From: an uncultured Lachnospiraceae bacterium
Lineage (GTDB): Bacteria > Bacillota > Clostridia > Lachnospirales > Lachnospiraceae
Length of the DNA: 64,000 nucleotides
Direction: 5' to 3'
Assembly: GCA_945919075.1 (NCBI GenBank)
Contig: CAMEIX010000005.1
Location: 1 to 64,000 of the forward strand
Shown: in pieces, positions 1-8,993 of the stretch
Numbering within the stretch: position 1 is the stretch's first letter
How the letters are laid out: each line of letters begins with the position of its first letter
Made by a program: the position numbers and the translations under genes
Notes under the pieces: model-generated
Seen by the model: only the letters and a program-made list of their open reading frames with translations
Database searches by the model: none
What the model was told of the DNA's origin: nothing

Positions 1-2
1 TT

Positions 3-221
3 GAAGATGGAAAAGAAATTGGAAGGACAGAGGGCGAGAAAATCGGCATGGAACGCGGCATGAAACGCGGCATGAAACGCGGCATGAAACAAGGTGAGAA
101 AATTGGCATGGAGACTCTTACCAACGTTGTCCTCAGGCTACGCAAGGGTGAGAGCATAGAACAATTGCGTAAAGAAGGTATTGAGGAAGAAGTCTTAGAA
201 AAGGCCCTGATTATCCTGTGA
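3..221 (+). CDS. C-terminal tail of an Rpn-family nuclease/transposase (5' end outside window)
   Basis: An open frame enters from the left edge and stops at TGA 219-221, so only the last 72 residues are visible. They comprise a glycine/charge-rich linker with repeated GMKR units, then a tail reading TLTNVVLRLRKGESIEQL followed by an acidic Glu-rich helix. This composition (repeated GxxxG(M/E/K) linker plus a short helical tail) is typical of the end of Rpn-family recombination-promoting nucleases/putative transposases with a PD-(D/E)XK core, which are abundant in Lachnospiraceae. The catalytic core lies outside the window, so the family call rests on the tail alone and intactness cannot be judged. 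A near-identical tail recurs at 358-576. Confidence 0.55.
   Translation, partial: EDGKEIGRTEGEKIGMERGMKRGMKRGMKQGEKIGMETLTNVVLRLRKGESIEQLRKEGIEEEVLEKALIIL
45..92 (+). repeat. Four tandem 12-bp repeats encoding GM(E/K)(R/Q)
   Basis: The unit GGCATGAAACGC occurs in four contiguous in-frame copies at 45-56, 57-68, 69-80 and 81-92. The first copy has GAA in place of AAA and the last ends in CAA. Each copy adds four residues to the linker of the Rpn-like protein, so copy-number change would not shift the frame. The second tail copy further right has only one such unit. Confidence 0.85.
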
Positions 222-357
222 TTTTAAGCGTTCTACAGTTAACTAATCTAAGATAAACCATAAACAAATCAGAAAGCTTATTCTCTGCGGAAGAATCATA
301 CTTACTTTATAGGGATGGGGCAATCATAGATTTTGTTTTGCTCTTTTGGACCCATAG

Positions 358-576
358 GAAGAAATCCGCAGCGACGACGAATGGAGGGACAATTACATGA
401 CCTTAGAAATGAAACTGGACCAGAGATTTGAAGATGGAGAGAAAATTGGCATGGAACGCGGCATAGAAACTCTTACCAACGTTGTCCTCAGACTGCGTAA
501 AGGTGAAAGCGTAGAACAGTTGCGCAAAGAAGGTATTGAGGAAGAAGTCTTAGAAAAGGCCCTGATTATCCTGTAG
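358..576 (+). pseudogene. Second, truncated copy of the Rpn-family C-terminus
   Basis: The frame is open from 358 (after TAG 355-357) to TAG 574-576. It reads a segment containing SDDEWRDNYMTLEMKLDQRF, then a one-unit linker, then the same tail as the copy ending at 221. The last ~110 nt are highly similar to 110-221, and a stretch of nearly 50 nt (171-219 versus 526-574) appears identical. An ATG at 397 would give 59 residues but no good ribosome site precedes it, and the nuclease core is missing. I infer a remnant of a tandem or recombined transposase-like gene. The 136 bases between the two copies (222-357) show no recognisable coding content. Confidence 0.6.
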
Positions 577-605
577 TAAGTAAGAAAGAAAATAGCCAAA
601 TTTAC

Positions 606-648
606 AAAAGTACAGAACAAACATTCGATTTTGTTCTGTACTTTTTTT
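606..648 (+). terminator. Intrinsic terminator after the Rpn remnant
   Basis: A 16-bp perfect stem (AAAAGTACAGAACAAA at 606-621 against 630-645) closes an eight-base loop and runs into a T-tract at 642-648. The A-rich 5' side means it could also terminate leftward transcription. It separates the remnant region from uvrB. Confidence 0.85.
614..627 (+). promoter_or_regulatory. Possible LexA (DinR)-type SOS operator upstream of uvrB
   Basis: AGAACAAACATTCG matches 12 of 14 positions of the Bacillus/Clostridia LexA consensus CGAACRNRYGTTCG. uvrBA is a classical SOS target in Firmicutes, and the site lies about 33 bp upstream of the extended -10 at 660. Against it, the site falls inside the terminator stem-loop, so the match may be a by-product of that palindrome. 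Confidence 0.3.
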
Positions 649-665
649 ATTTGTTCTGATATAAT
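637..665 (+). promoter_or_regulatory. Extended -10 promoter for uvrBA
   Basis: TGATATAAT at 657-665 is a perfect extended -10 (TGnTATAAT). The -35 at 17-bp spacing (TGTACT, 637-642) is poor, which is acceptable for an extended -10 promoter. It lies just after the terminator and 77 bp before the uvrB start. Confidence 0.6.
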
Positions 666-741
666 AACTGGGATATGGTTACATTAAATAATAAGTGAAC
701 TGCAAAAATAGGACAAAAGGAACGTCCCTGAGGGAGCATTT

Positions 742-2727
742 ATGGATCATTTTGTTTTACACAGTGAATATCAGCCTACCGGCGACCAGCCGGAGGCCAT
801 AAAAGAACTGGTGGAGGGTTTCAAAGAGGGAAATCAGTTTCAGACCCTGTTAGGAGTTACCGGCTCCGGGAAGACCTTTACCATGGCGAACGTCATTGCA
901 CAACTGAACAAACCAACTTTGGTCATAGCGCATAATAAGACCCTGGCAGGGCAGTTGTACTCTGAGTTCAAGGAATTTTTCCCGGAAAATGCGGTGGAAT
1001 ATTTTGTGTCCTATTACGATTATTACCAGCCGGAAGCTTATATGCCGTCCACGGATACTTATATTGCAAAAGACTCGGCCATCAATGAGGAAATTGACCG
1101 TCTCAGACTTTCTGCAACTGCATCCCTGACCGAGCGAAGGGATGTGGTGGTGGTTGCCAGCGTTTCCTGTATTTACGGATTGGGAAGTCCGGATGACTAT
1201 CAGGGCATGGTGGTGAATCTGCGCCCCGGCATGAGTAAGGACAGGGACGAAGTGATTCGCGGTCTGATTGAGATGCAGTACGACCGGAATGATATGGATA
1301 TGGAACGCGGCAATTTCCGTGTGCGGGGAGATGTTCTGGAGATTTTTCCTGCACAGGGAAGTGATTATCTGATCCGTGTGGAATTTTTTGGGGATGAGAT
1401 TGACCGTATCTGTGAGACCGACCCGCTTACCGGTCAGATACATGCCACCTTAAACCATGTTTCCATTTTCCCGGCATCCCACTATGTGGTGGCACCGGAG
1501 AGAATTAAGGAAGCCTGCAAGAATATTGAAGCAGAGTTGGAGGAGCGTATCCGCTATTTTAAGAGTGAGGATAAGCTGATTGAAGCCCAGCGTATTGCAG
1601 AGCGGACCAATTTTGATGTGGAAATGTTACGGGAAACCGGATTTTGCTCCGGCATAGAAAATTATTCGAGACATTTAAGCTTTGGCAAAGAGGGCGAACC
1701 GCCCCATTGTCTCCTGGATTTCTTTAAGGATGATTTTCTGATTATTATCGATGAGTCCCATATCACCATTCCCCAGATTCGGGGGATGTATGCAGGGGAT
1801 AGGTCCCGTAAGACCACACTGGTGGATTATGGCTTCAGACTGCCATCGGCACTGGACAACAGACCGCTTAATTTTGAAGAATTTGAGAGTCATATAGACC
1901 AGATGCTGTTTGTATCGGCAACGCCTTCCGTCTATGAGGAAGAGCATGAACTTCTCAGGACCGAGCAGATTATCCGCCCCACCGGGCTGCTCGATCCGGA
2001 AGTATGTGTGCGTCCCGTGGAAGGGCAGATTGATGACCTTTTGGCCGAAATAAAAAAAGAGACCGCAAACCATAATAAAGTACTGGTCACCACGCTTACC
2101 AAGAGAATGGCGGAAGATCTGACCAATTATTTGCGGGATGTGGGAGTTCGTGTGAAATATCTTCATTCCGATATTGATACCCTGGAGCGTGCGGAGATTA
2201 TCCGTGATATGCGTCTGGATGTGTTTGATGTACTGGTGGGAATTAACCTGCTTAGGGAGGGTCTGGATATCCCGGAGATTTCTCTGGTGGCAATTCTGGA
2301 TGCGGATAAGGAAGGTTTCTTACGTTCCGAGACATCCCTGATACAGACTATCGGACGTGCGGCGCGAAATGCGGACGGTCATGTTATCATGTATGCGGAC
2401 AACTGGACGGATTCCATGAAGGCAGCCATCGGTGAGACCGAAAGACGACGTGCCATTCAGCAGAAATACAATGAGGAGCATGGCATTACGCCCCAGACAA
2501 TTAAGAAGGCTGTACGTGATCTGATCAGCATTTCCAAGGTTGTGACCAAGGAAGAGGTTTCTTTCGAAAAGGACCCCGAATCCATGAGTCGCAAGGAATT
2601 GGAAAAATGCATTGCGGACGTTCAGAAAAAGATGCAGAAGGCAGCCGCGGATCTGGATTTCGAAACGGCGGCAGAGCTTCGTGATAAGATGATAGAATTA
2701 AAGACGGTACTTCGCGACCTGGATTAG
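742..2727 (+). CDS. uvrB: UvrB, excinuclease ABC subunit B
   Basis: This is the damage-verification subunit of nucleotide excision repair: UvrA loads it onto DNA, and UvrC cuts the UvrB-DNA complex. The 661-residue length is standard. Visible features are Walker [11 protein letters not shown] near residue 38, the DNA-clamping beta-hairpin [10 protein letters not shown] near residue 91, a DESH helicase motif, the C-terminal helicase motifs ([13 protein letters not shown] and QTIGRAARN), and a C-terminal UVR domain from about residue 620 for the UvrC contact. The ATG has AGGGAG six bases upstream. uvrA follows after 95 bases with no terminator between, so the two are probably co-transcribed, as in many Firmicutes. 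Confidence 0.98.
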   Translation: MDHFVLHSEYQPTGDQPEAIKELVEGFKEGNQFQTLLGVTGSGKTFTMANVIAQLNKPTLVIAHNKTLAGQLYSEFKEFFPENAVEYFVSYYDYYQPEAYMPSTDTYIAKDSAINEEIDRLRLSATASLTERRDVVVVASVSCIYGLGSPDDYQGMVVNLRPGMSKDRDEVIRGLIEMQYDRNDMDMERGNFRVRGDVLEIFPAQGSDYLIRVEFFGDEIDRICETDPLTGQIHATLNHVSIFPASHYVVAPERIKEACKNIEAELEERIRYFKSEDKLIEAQRIAERTNFDVEMLRETGFCSGIENYSRHLSFGKEGEPPHCLLDFFKDDFLIIIDESHITIPQIRGMYAGDRSRKTTLVDYGFRLPSALDNRPLNFEEFESHIDQMLFVSATPSVYEEEHELLRTEQIIRPTGLLDPEVCVRPVEGQIDDLLAEIKKETANHNKVLVTTLTKRMAEDLTNYLRDVGVRVKYLHSDIDTLERAEIIRDMRLDVFDVLVGINLLREGLDIPEISLVAILDADKEGFLRSETSLIQTIGRAARNADGHVIMYADNWTDSMKAAIGETERRRAIQQKYNEEHGITPQTIKKAVRDLISISKVVTKEEVSFEKDPESMSRKELEKCIADVQKKMQKAAADLDFETAAELRDKMIELKTVLRDLD

Positions 2728-2822
2728 ATTCTTTATGATCTGGATCAGGTACTTTGTCGTTTAGATAAATAAGGCGAAAATAAAATGCGGTGTCACGGTA
2801 TGTGACAACTAAGGAGTTAAAA

Positions 2823-5672
2823 ATGGCAGAAACACAGAAAATGCGTCCCAGAGAATGGATTAAAATCCGGGGTGCAAAAGAGCATAATTTAAAGAATATT
2901 GATGTGGATATTCCCAGAAACGAGATGGTGGTCCTAACCGGTCTGTCCGGTTCCGGCAAATCTTCTCTGGCATTTGATACCATATATGCGGAGGGGCAGC
3001 GCCGGTACATGGAGTCGTTGTCTTCCTATGCCCGTATGTTTTTGGGGCAGATGGAAAAGCCCGATGTGGAGAAGATTGAAGGACTTTCCCCGGCTATTTC
3101 CATTGACCAGAAATCTACCAACCGGAATCCCCGCTCTACTGTGGGAACGGTTACTGAAATTTACGATTATTTTCGTCTCCTGTATGCCCGTATCGGCATT
3201 CCCCATTGTCCGGACTGCGGCAGGGAAATCAGCAGGCAGACCGTGGATCAGATGGTGGACCAGATTATGGCACTTCCGGAAGGCAGCAAAATCCAGCTGC
3301 TGGCACCTGTGGTAAGGGGGCGCAAGGGAGAGCATACCAAGGTTTTAGAGCGCGCCAAGAGAAGCGGTTATGTACGTGTACGTGTGGATGGCAGCATCTA
3401 TGAGCTTTCCGAAGAAATTAAATTAGATAAGAATATTAAACATAACATTGAAATCGTAGTGGATCGTCTGGTAGTAAAGCCGGGCATTGAGAAACGTATG
3501 ACAGATTCCGTGGAAAATGTTCTGGAACTTACGGATGGGCTTTTAGAGGTGGATGTGATTGACGGAGAATCCATGACCTTCAGCCAGAGTTTTTCCTGTC
3601 CTGACTGTGGAACCAGCATCAGTGAAATTGAGCCCAGAAGCTTTTCCTTCAACAATCCCTTTGGTGCCTGTCCGGACTGCTTCGGACTGGGTTACAAGAT
3701 GGAATTTGACGAGGAACTCATGATTCCCGACAAATCCCTGTCCATCAATCAGGGTGCTATCATCGCAACAGGCTGGCAGTCCTGCCAGGATAAGGGTAGC
3801 TTTACCAATGCCACGCTTCAGGCGCTTTGTAAGGAATACCATTTTGACCTGGATACCCCTTATGAGGATTATCCGGACAGTGTCAAAAACATTCTGATTA
3901 ACGGAACGGACGGCAAAAAGGTGGATGTCTATTATGAAGGTCAGCGGGGGAAGGGTGTCTATGCCATTGCCTTTGAGGGGCTTTTAAAAAATGTGGAACG
4001 GCGTTACCGGGAAACCGGATCCGATACCATGAAGCAGGAATATGAGAGTTTCATGCGTTTTACTCCCTGCAAACTCTGTCATGGCATGCGTCTTAAGAGG
4101 GAATCCCTCGCAGTGACAGTATGTGATAAGAATATTTTTGAAATTACCTCTTTCTCCATCAATGGACTGCAGCAGTTCCTGCAGGGTATGAATCTTACAA
4201 AGACACAGGAATTAATAGGGGAGAGAATCTTAAAGGAAATCCGGAATCGTGTCGGTTTTCTGGTAAATGTGGGATTGGGGTATTTATCTCTGTCCAGGGC
4301 AACCTCCACATTGTCCGGCGGGGAAGCCCAGAGAATCCGACTGGCAACCCAGATTGGTTCCGGGCTGGTAGGGGTCTGCTATATTCTGGACGAGCCCAGC
4401 ATCGGTCTTCACCAGAGGGATAATGATAAACTGCTGGGTGCATTGAAAAATCTGCGTGACCTTGGAAATACCCTGATTGTGGTTGAACATGATGAGGATA
4501 CCATGCGGGAGGCGGATTATATTGTGGATATCGGTCCCGGTGCGGGCTCCCATGGTGGACAGGTAGTGGCATGCGGAACTGCAGAAGAGATCATGCAGGT
4601 GGAGGAATCTGTTACCGGACAGTATTTAAGCGGTAAACTCTTTATTCCGATTCCCAAGGAGAGAAAGAAACCTGCGGGGTATCTAACCGTTCTGGGCGCA
4701 CAGGAGAATAATTTAAAAAACATAGATGTAAAGTTTCCTCTTGGTGTTATGACGGCGGTAACCGGTGTATCCGGTTCCGGTAAGAGTTCCCTGGTAAATG
4801 AAATCCTGTATAAGTATCTTGCCAAAACATTAAACCGCGCAAGAACCATACCCGGGAAGCATAAGGGTATTAAGGGAATTGAACAGTTGGATAAGGTGAT
4901 TAATATTGACCAGTCCCCTATCGGCAGAACCCCTCGTTCCAATCCTGCCACCTATACCGGTGTGTTTGATCAGATCCGTGATTTGTTTGCGTCTACCGTG
5001 GATGCCAAGGCCAGGGGATATTCCAAAGGCCGGTTCAGTTTTAATGTGAAGGGCGGCCGTTGTGAAGCCTGTAGCGGAGATGGGATTATCAAGATTGAAA
5101 TGCACTTTTTACCGGATGTATATGTTCCCTGTGAAGTGTGCGGCGGTAAGCGTTACAATCGGGAAACACTGGATGTGAAATATAAGGGTAAGAGTATTTA
5201 TGATGTGCTCGATATGACGGTGGAGGAGGCGGTTACCTTCTTTGAGAATGTACCTTCCATTAGGCGTAAGATTGAGACTTTAAACGATGTGGGACTTTCT
5301 TACATCAAGCTGGGACAGCCTTCCACGGAACTTTCCGGTGGGGAAGCACAGCGAATCAAACTGGCTACCGAGTTAAGCAAAAGAAGTACCGGAAAGACCA
5401 TCTATATTCTGGATGAGCCCACCACGGGTCTTCATTTTGCGGATGTACAGAAACTGGTGGAAATCCTGCAAAAGCTGACGGAAGGCGGCAATACGGTGGT
5501 AGTCATTGAACATAATCTGGATGTCATTAAGACGGCAGATTATATCATTGACATTGGTCCCGAAGGCGGGGACGGCGGAGGAACCGTGGTTGCCTGCGGT
5601 ACCCCGGAGGAGGTTGCCCAAAATCCGGCATCCTTTACCGGAAAATATATTGCAAAGATGTTGAAAAAATAA
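2823..5672 (+). CDS. uvrA: UvrA, excinuclease ABC subunit A
   Basis: This is the ABC-type ATPase that scans DNA for damage and delivers UvrB. It has two nucleotide-binding domains: Walker [13 protein letters not shown] near residue 40 and [12 protein letters not shown] near 647, with LSGGEAQRI signatures near 497 and 837. Zinc-binding CxxC pairs are present (CPDCG near 128, another pair near 258, and CEAC/CEVC around 745-770). I chose ATG 2823 because AAGGAG lies six bases upstream. An in-frame GTG at 2790 would add 11 residues but lacks a good site. The resulting 949 residues match the usual length of about 940-950. It ends before an intrinsic terminator. Confidence 0.98.
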   Translation: MAETQKMRPREWIKIRGAKEHNLKNIDVDIPRNEMVVLTGLSGSGKSSLAFDTIYAEGQRRYMESLSSYARMFLGQMEKPDVEKIEGLSPAISIDQKSTNRNPRSTVGTVTEIYDYFRLLYARIGIPHCPDCGREISRQTVDQMVDQIMALPEGSKIQLLAPVVRGRKGEHTKVLERAKRSGYVRVRVDGSIYELSEEIKLDKNIKHNIEIVVDRLVVKPGIEKRMTDSVENVLELTDGLLEVDVIDGESMTFSQSFSCPDCGTSISEIEPRSFSFNNPFGACPDCFGLGYKMEFDEELMIPDKSLSINQGAIIATGWQSCQDKGSFTNATLQALCKEYHFDLDTPYEDYPDSVKNILINGTDGKKVDVYYEGQRGKGVYAIAFEGLLKNVERRYRETGSDTMKQEYESFMRFTPCKLCHGMRLKRESLAVTVCDKNIFEITSFSINGLQQFLQGMNLTKTQELIGERILKEIRNRVGFLVNVGLGYLSLSRATSTLSGGEAQRIRLATQIGSGLVGVCYILDEPSIGLHQRDNDKLLGALKNLRDLGNTLIVVEHDEDTMREADYIVDIGPGAGSHGGQVVACGTAEEIMQVEESVTGQYLSGKLFIPIPKERKKPAGYLTVLGAQENNLKNIDVKFPLGVMTAVTGVSGSGKSSLVNEILYKYLAKTLNRARTIPGKHKGIKGIEQLDKVINIDQSPIGRTPRSNPATYTGVFDQIRDLFASTVDAKARGYSKGRFSFNVKGGRCEACSGDGIIKIEMHFLPDVYVPCEVCGGKRYNRETLDVKYKGKSIYDVLDMTVEEAVTFFENVPSIRRKIETLNDVGLSYIKLGQPSTELSGGEAQRIKLATELSKRSTGKTIYILDEPTTGLHFADVQKLVEILQKLTEGGNTVVVIEHNLDVIKTADYIIDIGPEGGDGGGTVVACGTPEEVAQNPASFTGKYIAKMLKK

Positions 5673-5726
5673 AAGTCTTTCTAAAGTTTGCGGAAAATTT
5701 GCCGATATATTTTGCAGAAAGCATGG

Positions 5727-5775
5727 ACGCAGGAAAGATAACGGAAGGATCCGGTATCTTTTTCTGCGTTTATTT
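5727..5775 (+). terminator. Intrinsic terminator after uvrBA
   Basis: A long imperfect hairpin pairs ACGCAGGAAAGATAACGG (5727-5744) with CCGGTATCTTTTTCTGCGT (5751-5769), followed by TTTATTTATT. It lies 54 bp after the uvrA stop and separates uvrBA from mbl. Confidence 0.75.
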
Positions 5776-5818
5776 ATTAAATTTTTATTTACCCCTATGA
5801 AAATGGTACATTTTGGGT

Positions 5819-5824
5819 TATAAT
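5819..5824 (+). promoter_or_regulatory. -10 box upstream of mbl
   Basis: A perfect TATAAT sits 45 bp before the mbl start and downstream of the terminator. No convincing -35 was found at 16-18 bp, so only the -10 element is supported. Confidence 0.45.
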
Positions 5825-5868
5825 ATCTTCGTATGTTTACTTGATAGTACCATGGAAAGGGGTAAAAT

Positions 5869-6861
5869 ATGCCATATACAGATATCGGAATTGATTTAGG
5901 AACAGCAAGTATTTTGGTTTACATCAGAGGAAAAGGCGTAGTCCTTAAGGAACCTTCTGTTGTAGCTTTTGATAGAGATACCAATAAGATTAAGGCAATC
6001 GGTGAGGACGCCAGACTGATGCTTGGAAGGACTCCCGGCAATATCATTGCAGTACGTCCGCTTCGTCAGGGGGTTATTTCCGACTATACCGTTACCGAAA
6101 AGATGATGAAATATTTCATTCAGAAAGCACTTGGAAGAAGAACCTTCCGTAAGCCCCGCATTGCGGTCTGCGTGCCTAGCGGTGTTACCGAAGTAGAAAA
6201 GAAAGCAGTAGAGGATGCTACTTATCAGGCAGGTGCAAGAGAAGTATTTATTATTGAGGAGCCTATTGCGGCAGCAATCGGAGCAGGTATCGATATTTCC
6301 AAGCCCTGCGGAAATATGATTGTGGATATCGGCGGCGGTACCTCAGATATTGCGGTTATTTCCCTCGGCGGTACTGTTGTCAGTGCTTCCATTAAGATTG
6401 CGGGTGATGACTTTGATGAAGCAATCATCCGATATATGCGTAAGAAACATAATCTTCTGATTGGTGAAAGAACCGCAGAAGACATTAAGATTAAGATAGG
6501 ATCTGCATATCCCAGACCTGAAGTCGATAAGATGGACGTCAGAGGACGTAATCTGGTAACCGGTCTTCCCAAAACGGTAACCGTTACTTCCGAAGAAACG
6601 GAAGAAGCTCTCCGCGATACCACGGCACAGATTGTGGAAACCATTCACAGCGTGTTGGAAAAAACGCCGCCTGAACTGGCAGCGGACATTGCGGACAGAG
6701 GTATTGTGTTAACCGGTGGCGGAAGTCTTCTCCATGGTCTGGAGGAATTGATTTATTCCAAGACCGGCATCAATACCATGACCGCGGAGGATCCCATGAC
6801 CGCAGTTGCCATTGGAACCGGAAGATATGTGGAATTCCTTGCAGGTTACAAAGAGGACTAA
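5869..6861 (+). CDS. mbl: MreB/Mbl actin-like cell-shape protein
   Basis: This bacterial actin forms membrane-associated filaments that steer lateral-wall peptidoglycan synthesis. At 330 residues it is of normal length. Actin-fold motifs are visible: phosphate-1 loop GIDLGTAS near residue 7, the EEPIAAAIGAG helix, phosphate-2 loop DIGGGTSDIAV near 152, and the adenosine motif LTGGGSLLHG near 282. The start has GGAAAGGGG seven bases upstream. Two flagellar rod/hook genes follow directly, reproducing the mbl-flhO-flhP order of Bacillus subtilis, so Mbl is a better label than MreB (which usually sits with mreCD). No mreC/mreD genes are nearby. Confidence 0.9.
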   Translation: MPYTDIGIDLGTASILVYIRGKGVVLKEPSVVAFDRDTNKIKAIGEDARLMLGRTPGNIIAVRPLRQGVISDYTVTEKMMKYFIQKALGRRTFRKPRIAVCVPSGVTEVEKKAVEDATYQAGAREVFIIEEPIAAAIGAGIDISKPCGNMIVDIGGGTSDIAVISLGGTVVSASIKIAGDDFDEAIIRYMRKKHNLLIGERTAEDIKIKIGSAYPRPEVDKMDVRGRNLVTGLPKTVTVTSEETEEALRDTTAQIVETIHSVLEKTPPELAADIADRGIVLTGGGSLLHGLEELIYSKTGINTMTAEDPMTAVAIGTGRYVEFLAGYKED

Positions 6862-6885
6862 GTCTTTTACACAAGGAGGACAGGC

Positions 6886-7665
6886 ATGGTTAAGGGTTTA
6901 TACACTGCTTACACCGGCATGCTCAACGAGCAGAACCGCATGGATATCATGACCAATAATTTGGCCAACGCTTCCACCGTGGGCTTTAAGAAAGAGGGCT
7001 CTACCAGCCAGTCTTTCAACAGTCTGCTGGCTTACAAATTAAAGGACGGTTCCGTCGGACTTGACAGGAAACAGAATATAGGACGCAATACACCGGGGGT
7101 AAAGATCGGAGAGAATTATACGGATTACACCCAGGGTTCCTTCCGGATTACGGAAAATACCTTTGACCTTGCACTTACGGATGCCGGTTTTTTTGCGGTC
7201 GAGTTTACCAACAAAGCAGGGGAAACCACTACAAGATATACCAGAGCCGGTAACTTCACACTTAATAAAGAAGGCTACTTAGTGAATAATGACGGAGATT
7301 ACGTACTCGACACCAATAACCGTCATATCAAATTGGACCCGCTTCGGGAAACCACCATTACATCGGACGGTGGAATTTATCAGGGAAACGGTACAAAAGT
7401 GGCACAGATTCAGGTAGTGGATTTTGAGGATTACGACTATCTGAAACGGACGGGAGAAACATTCTTTGAGCCTATCGAGGGGGCAAAATTCACCACCTCC
7501 GCGGCACAGGTACAGTCCGGTTATCTGGAAATGTCAAACGTGCAGGTGGTTTCAGAGATGGTCAACATGATTGCCATTACCAGACAATACGAAAGCAACC
7601 AGAAGGTCTTACAGACCATGGATAATTCTTTGGAAATTGCAACCCGTGAACTGGGAAGATTATAA
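6886..7665 (+). CDS. flhO: Flagellar hook-basal body protein FlhO (FlgF/FlgG family)
   Basis: This is an axial protein of the flagellar rod. It has the N-terminal rod signature (GLYTAYTGMLNEQNRMDIMT then NNLANASTVGF), a central beta-rich domain, and the conserved C-terminal helix (SGYLEMSNVQVVSEMVNMI). Both termini form the coiled-coil that packs the rod. At 259 residues it matches FlgF/FlhO. An AAGGAGG site lies seven bases before the ATG. It lies 24 bp after mbl and 14 bp before its paralogue, so the three are likely one operon. Which of the two is proximal and which distal rod is inferred from gene order. Confidence 0.9.
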   Translation: MVKGLYTAYTGMLNEQNRMDIMTNNLANASTVGFKKEGSTSQSFNSLLAYKLKDGSVGLDRKQNIGRNTPGVKIGENYTDYTQGSFRITENTFDLALTDAGFFAVEFTNKAGETTTRYTRAGNFTLNKEGYLVNNDGDYVLDTNNRHIKLDPLRETTITSDGGIYQGNGTKVAQIQVVDFEDYDYLKRTGETFFEPIEGAKFTTSAAQVQSGYLEMSNVQVVSEMVNMIAITRQYESNQKVLQTMDNSLEIATRELGRL

Positions 7666-7679
7666 GGAGGTAGGAAACA

Positions 7680-8498
7680 ATGGTACGTAGTTTATGGACT
7701 GCGGCAACCGGTATGATTGCCCAGCAGACAAATGTGGATAATATTGCGAATAACCTTGCCAATGTGAATACCGTCGGTTATAAAACCCAGGTTAACGAAT
7801 TTAAAACCTTACTTTACCAGAATATTCAGACGAAGACGACCTCCGCAAACGGTGAGCAGAAACCCGGCAGTGCGCAGGTCGGACTGGGCGTGCGTAATGC
7901 TTCCCTGAACTTTATTTTTAAGGACGGCAGCATGCTTGCCAGTGAAAGCGATACTGCTTTTGCGATTACCGGCAGAGGCTTTTTTGCAGTACGCGGTGAG
8001 GACGGAAACGATTACTATACAAGAAACGGTAATTTCTTATGGACTCTGGGACCTGACAAATCCCTGATGCTCTCGGATACCGACGGACATCCTGTACTGG
8101 ATGCAAAGGGGCAGGCTATTATTCTGAAAGGCGACTATGATGCCAGCCAGATATGCGTGACAGCGGATGGTACCATCTGCTATCCGGATGAGAAAAACAA
8201 TCTGAAGTCTTTGGGAATTTCCATCGGCCTTTATCAGTTTACCAATCCCAACGGTCTCGAAAGAGAGGGCGGAAATTTGTTCAAACAGTCCGCTGCCAGT
8301 GGGGAACCCATTAATGAGGCTACCAGTACCACGGTGCAGAAGAGCTCCGTTCACCAGGGATTTTTGGAGGGCTCCAATGTTCAGGTAGTAGATGAAATGG
8401 TAAATATGATCGTGGCACAGCGTGCCTATGAAATGAATTCCAAGGCAATCACTGCTTCCGATGAAATGATGCAACAGGCAAACAATCTGCGCAGATAA
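7680..8498 (+). CDS. flhP: Flagellar basal-body rod protein FlhP (FlgG family)
   Basis: This paralogue of the preceding gene has 272 residues. It has the same architecture: N-terminal SLWTAATGMIAQQTNVDNIA followed by NNLANVNTVGY, a central domain with GRGFFAV, and the C-terminal HQGFLEGSNVQVVDEMVNMI motif. FlgG-type proteins build the distal rod that crosses the envelope. The ribosome site (AAGGAGG) lies just upstream of the ATG. It is the second flagellar gene in an mbl-flhO-flhP arrangement. Confidence 0.9.
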   Translation: MVRSLWTAATGMIAQQTNVDNIANNLANVNTVGYKTQVNEFKTLLYQNIQTKTTSANGEQKPGSAQVGLGVRNASLNFIFKDGSMLASESDTAFAITGRGFFAVRGEDGNDYYTRNGNFLWTLGPDKSLMLSDTDGHPVLDAKGQAIILKGDYDASQICVTADGTICYPDEKNNLKSLGISIGLYQFTNPNGLEREGGNLFKQSAASGEPINEATSTTVQKSSVHQGFLEGSNVQVVDEMVNMIVAQRAYEMNSKAITASDEMMQQANNLRR

Positions 8499-8585
8499 TA
8501 ATATAATAAGCGTAGATTTGCAGCGGTATTGATGGAATGATAAAGACATGAACCGGACATAAAAGAGGATGAGGAGGGAACAAAA

Positions 8586-8933
8586 GTGGATATTGGTAAT
8601 ATTACAAATGCCTATACGGATCTCTTGAAGGCGCAGAGTTCCCAGACGGCATCCCAGATAGAACAACAGGCCGGCAAGGATCTTTCGGGTGCAAGCGATG
8701 AAGAATTGATGAATGCCTGCAAAAAGTTTGAGGCTTATTTTGTAGAGCAGATGTTCAAGGAAATGGTAAAGACCATTCCGGAATCAGAAAACACCTCTTC
8801 CTATGCATCCCAGATCTCCGATTACTACAAGGAAAATATGATTCAACAGATTTCCGAAGCGGAAACGGAGCAGGGAAATTTAGGACTGGCAAAGATGCTC
8901 TATGAACAAATGAAACGGAACTATAGTTTATAA
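8586..8933 (+). CDS. flgJ: FlgJ-type rod-binding protein (scaffold domain only)
   Basis: This small protein of 115 residues starts at GTG 8586 behind a strong GAGGAGGG site. It contains the rod-binding domain signature (LMNACKKFEAYFVEQMFKEM then VKTIPES), which in proteobacterial FlgJ is the N-terminal rod-capping/chaperone half. The muramidase half is absent, the usual Firmicutes situation, so it should act as a rod-assembly scaffold without wall-cutting activity. It ends the flagellar segment and is followed by a terminator. Confidence 0.82.
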   Translation: MDIGNITNAYTDLLKAQSSQTASQIEQQAGKDLSGASDEELMNACKKFEAYFVEQMFKEMVKTIPESENTSSYASQISDYYKENMIQQISEAETEQGNLGLAKMLYEQMKRNYSL

Positions 8934-8958
8934 AGACTGCCTACAGCAGTCTTTTTCT
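8932..8958 (+). terminator. Intrinsic terminator after the flagellar genes
   Basis: A nine-base stem (AAAGACTGC at 8932-8940 with GCAGTCTTT at 8946-8954) encloses the loop CTACA and runs into a short T-tract. It starts at the stop codon of the flgJ-like gene. Confidence 0.8.
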
Positions 8959-8993
8959 GTTATGGCGACGAGGCAAGTGGTTGGGAGTAAACA

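Noticed and set aside
850-1443. 197-residue open frame on the minus strand inside uvrB
   Set aside because: Fully antisense to a highly conserved gene, with no family features and no ribosome site; a coding shadow.
8037-8666. 209-residue minus-strand open frame across the end of flhP and start of flgJ
   Set aside because: Overlaps two clear flagellar genes on the other strand; composition is that of a shadow frame.
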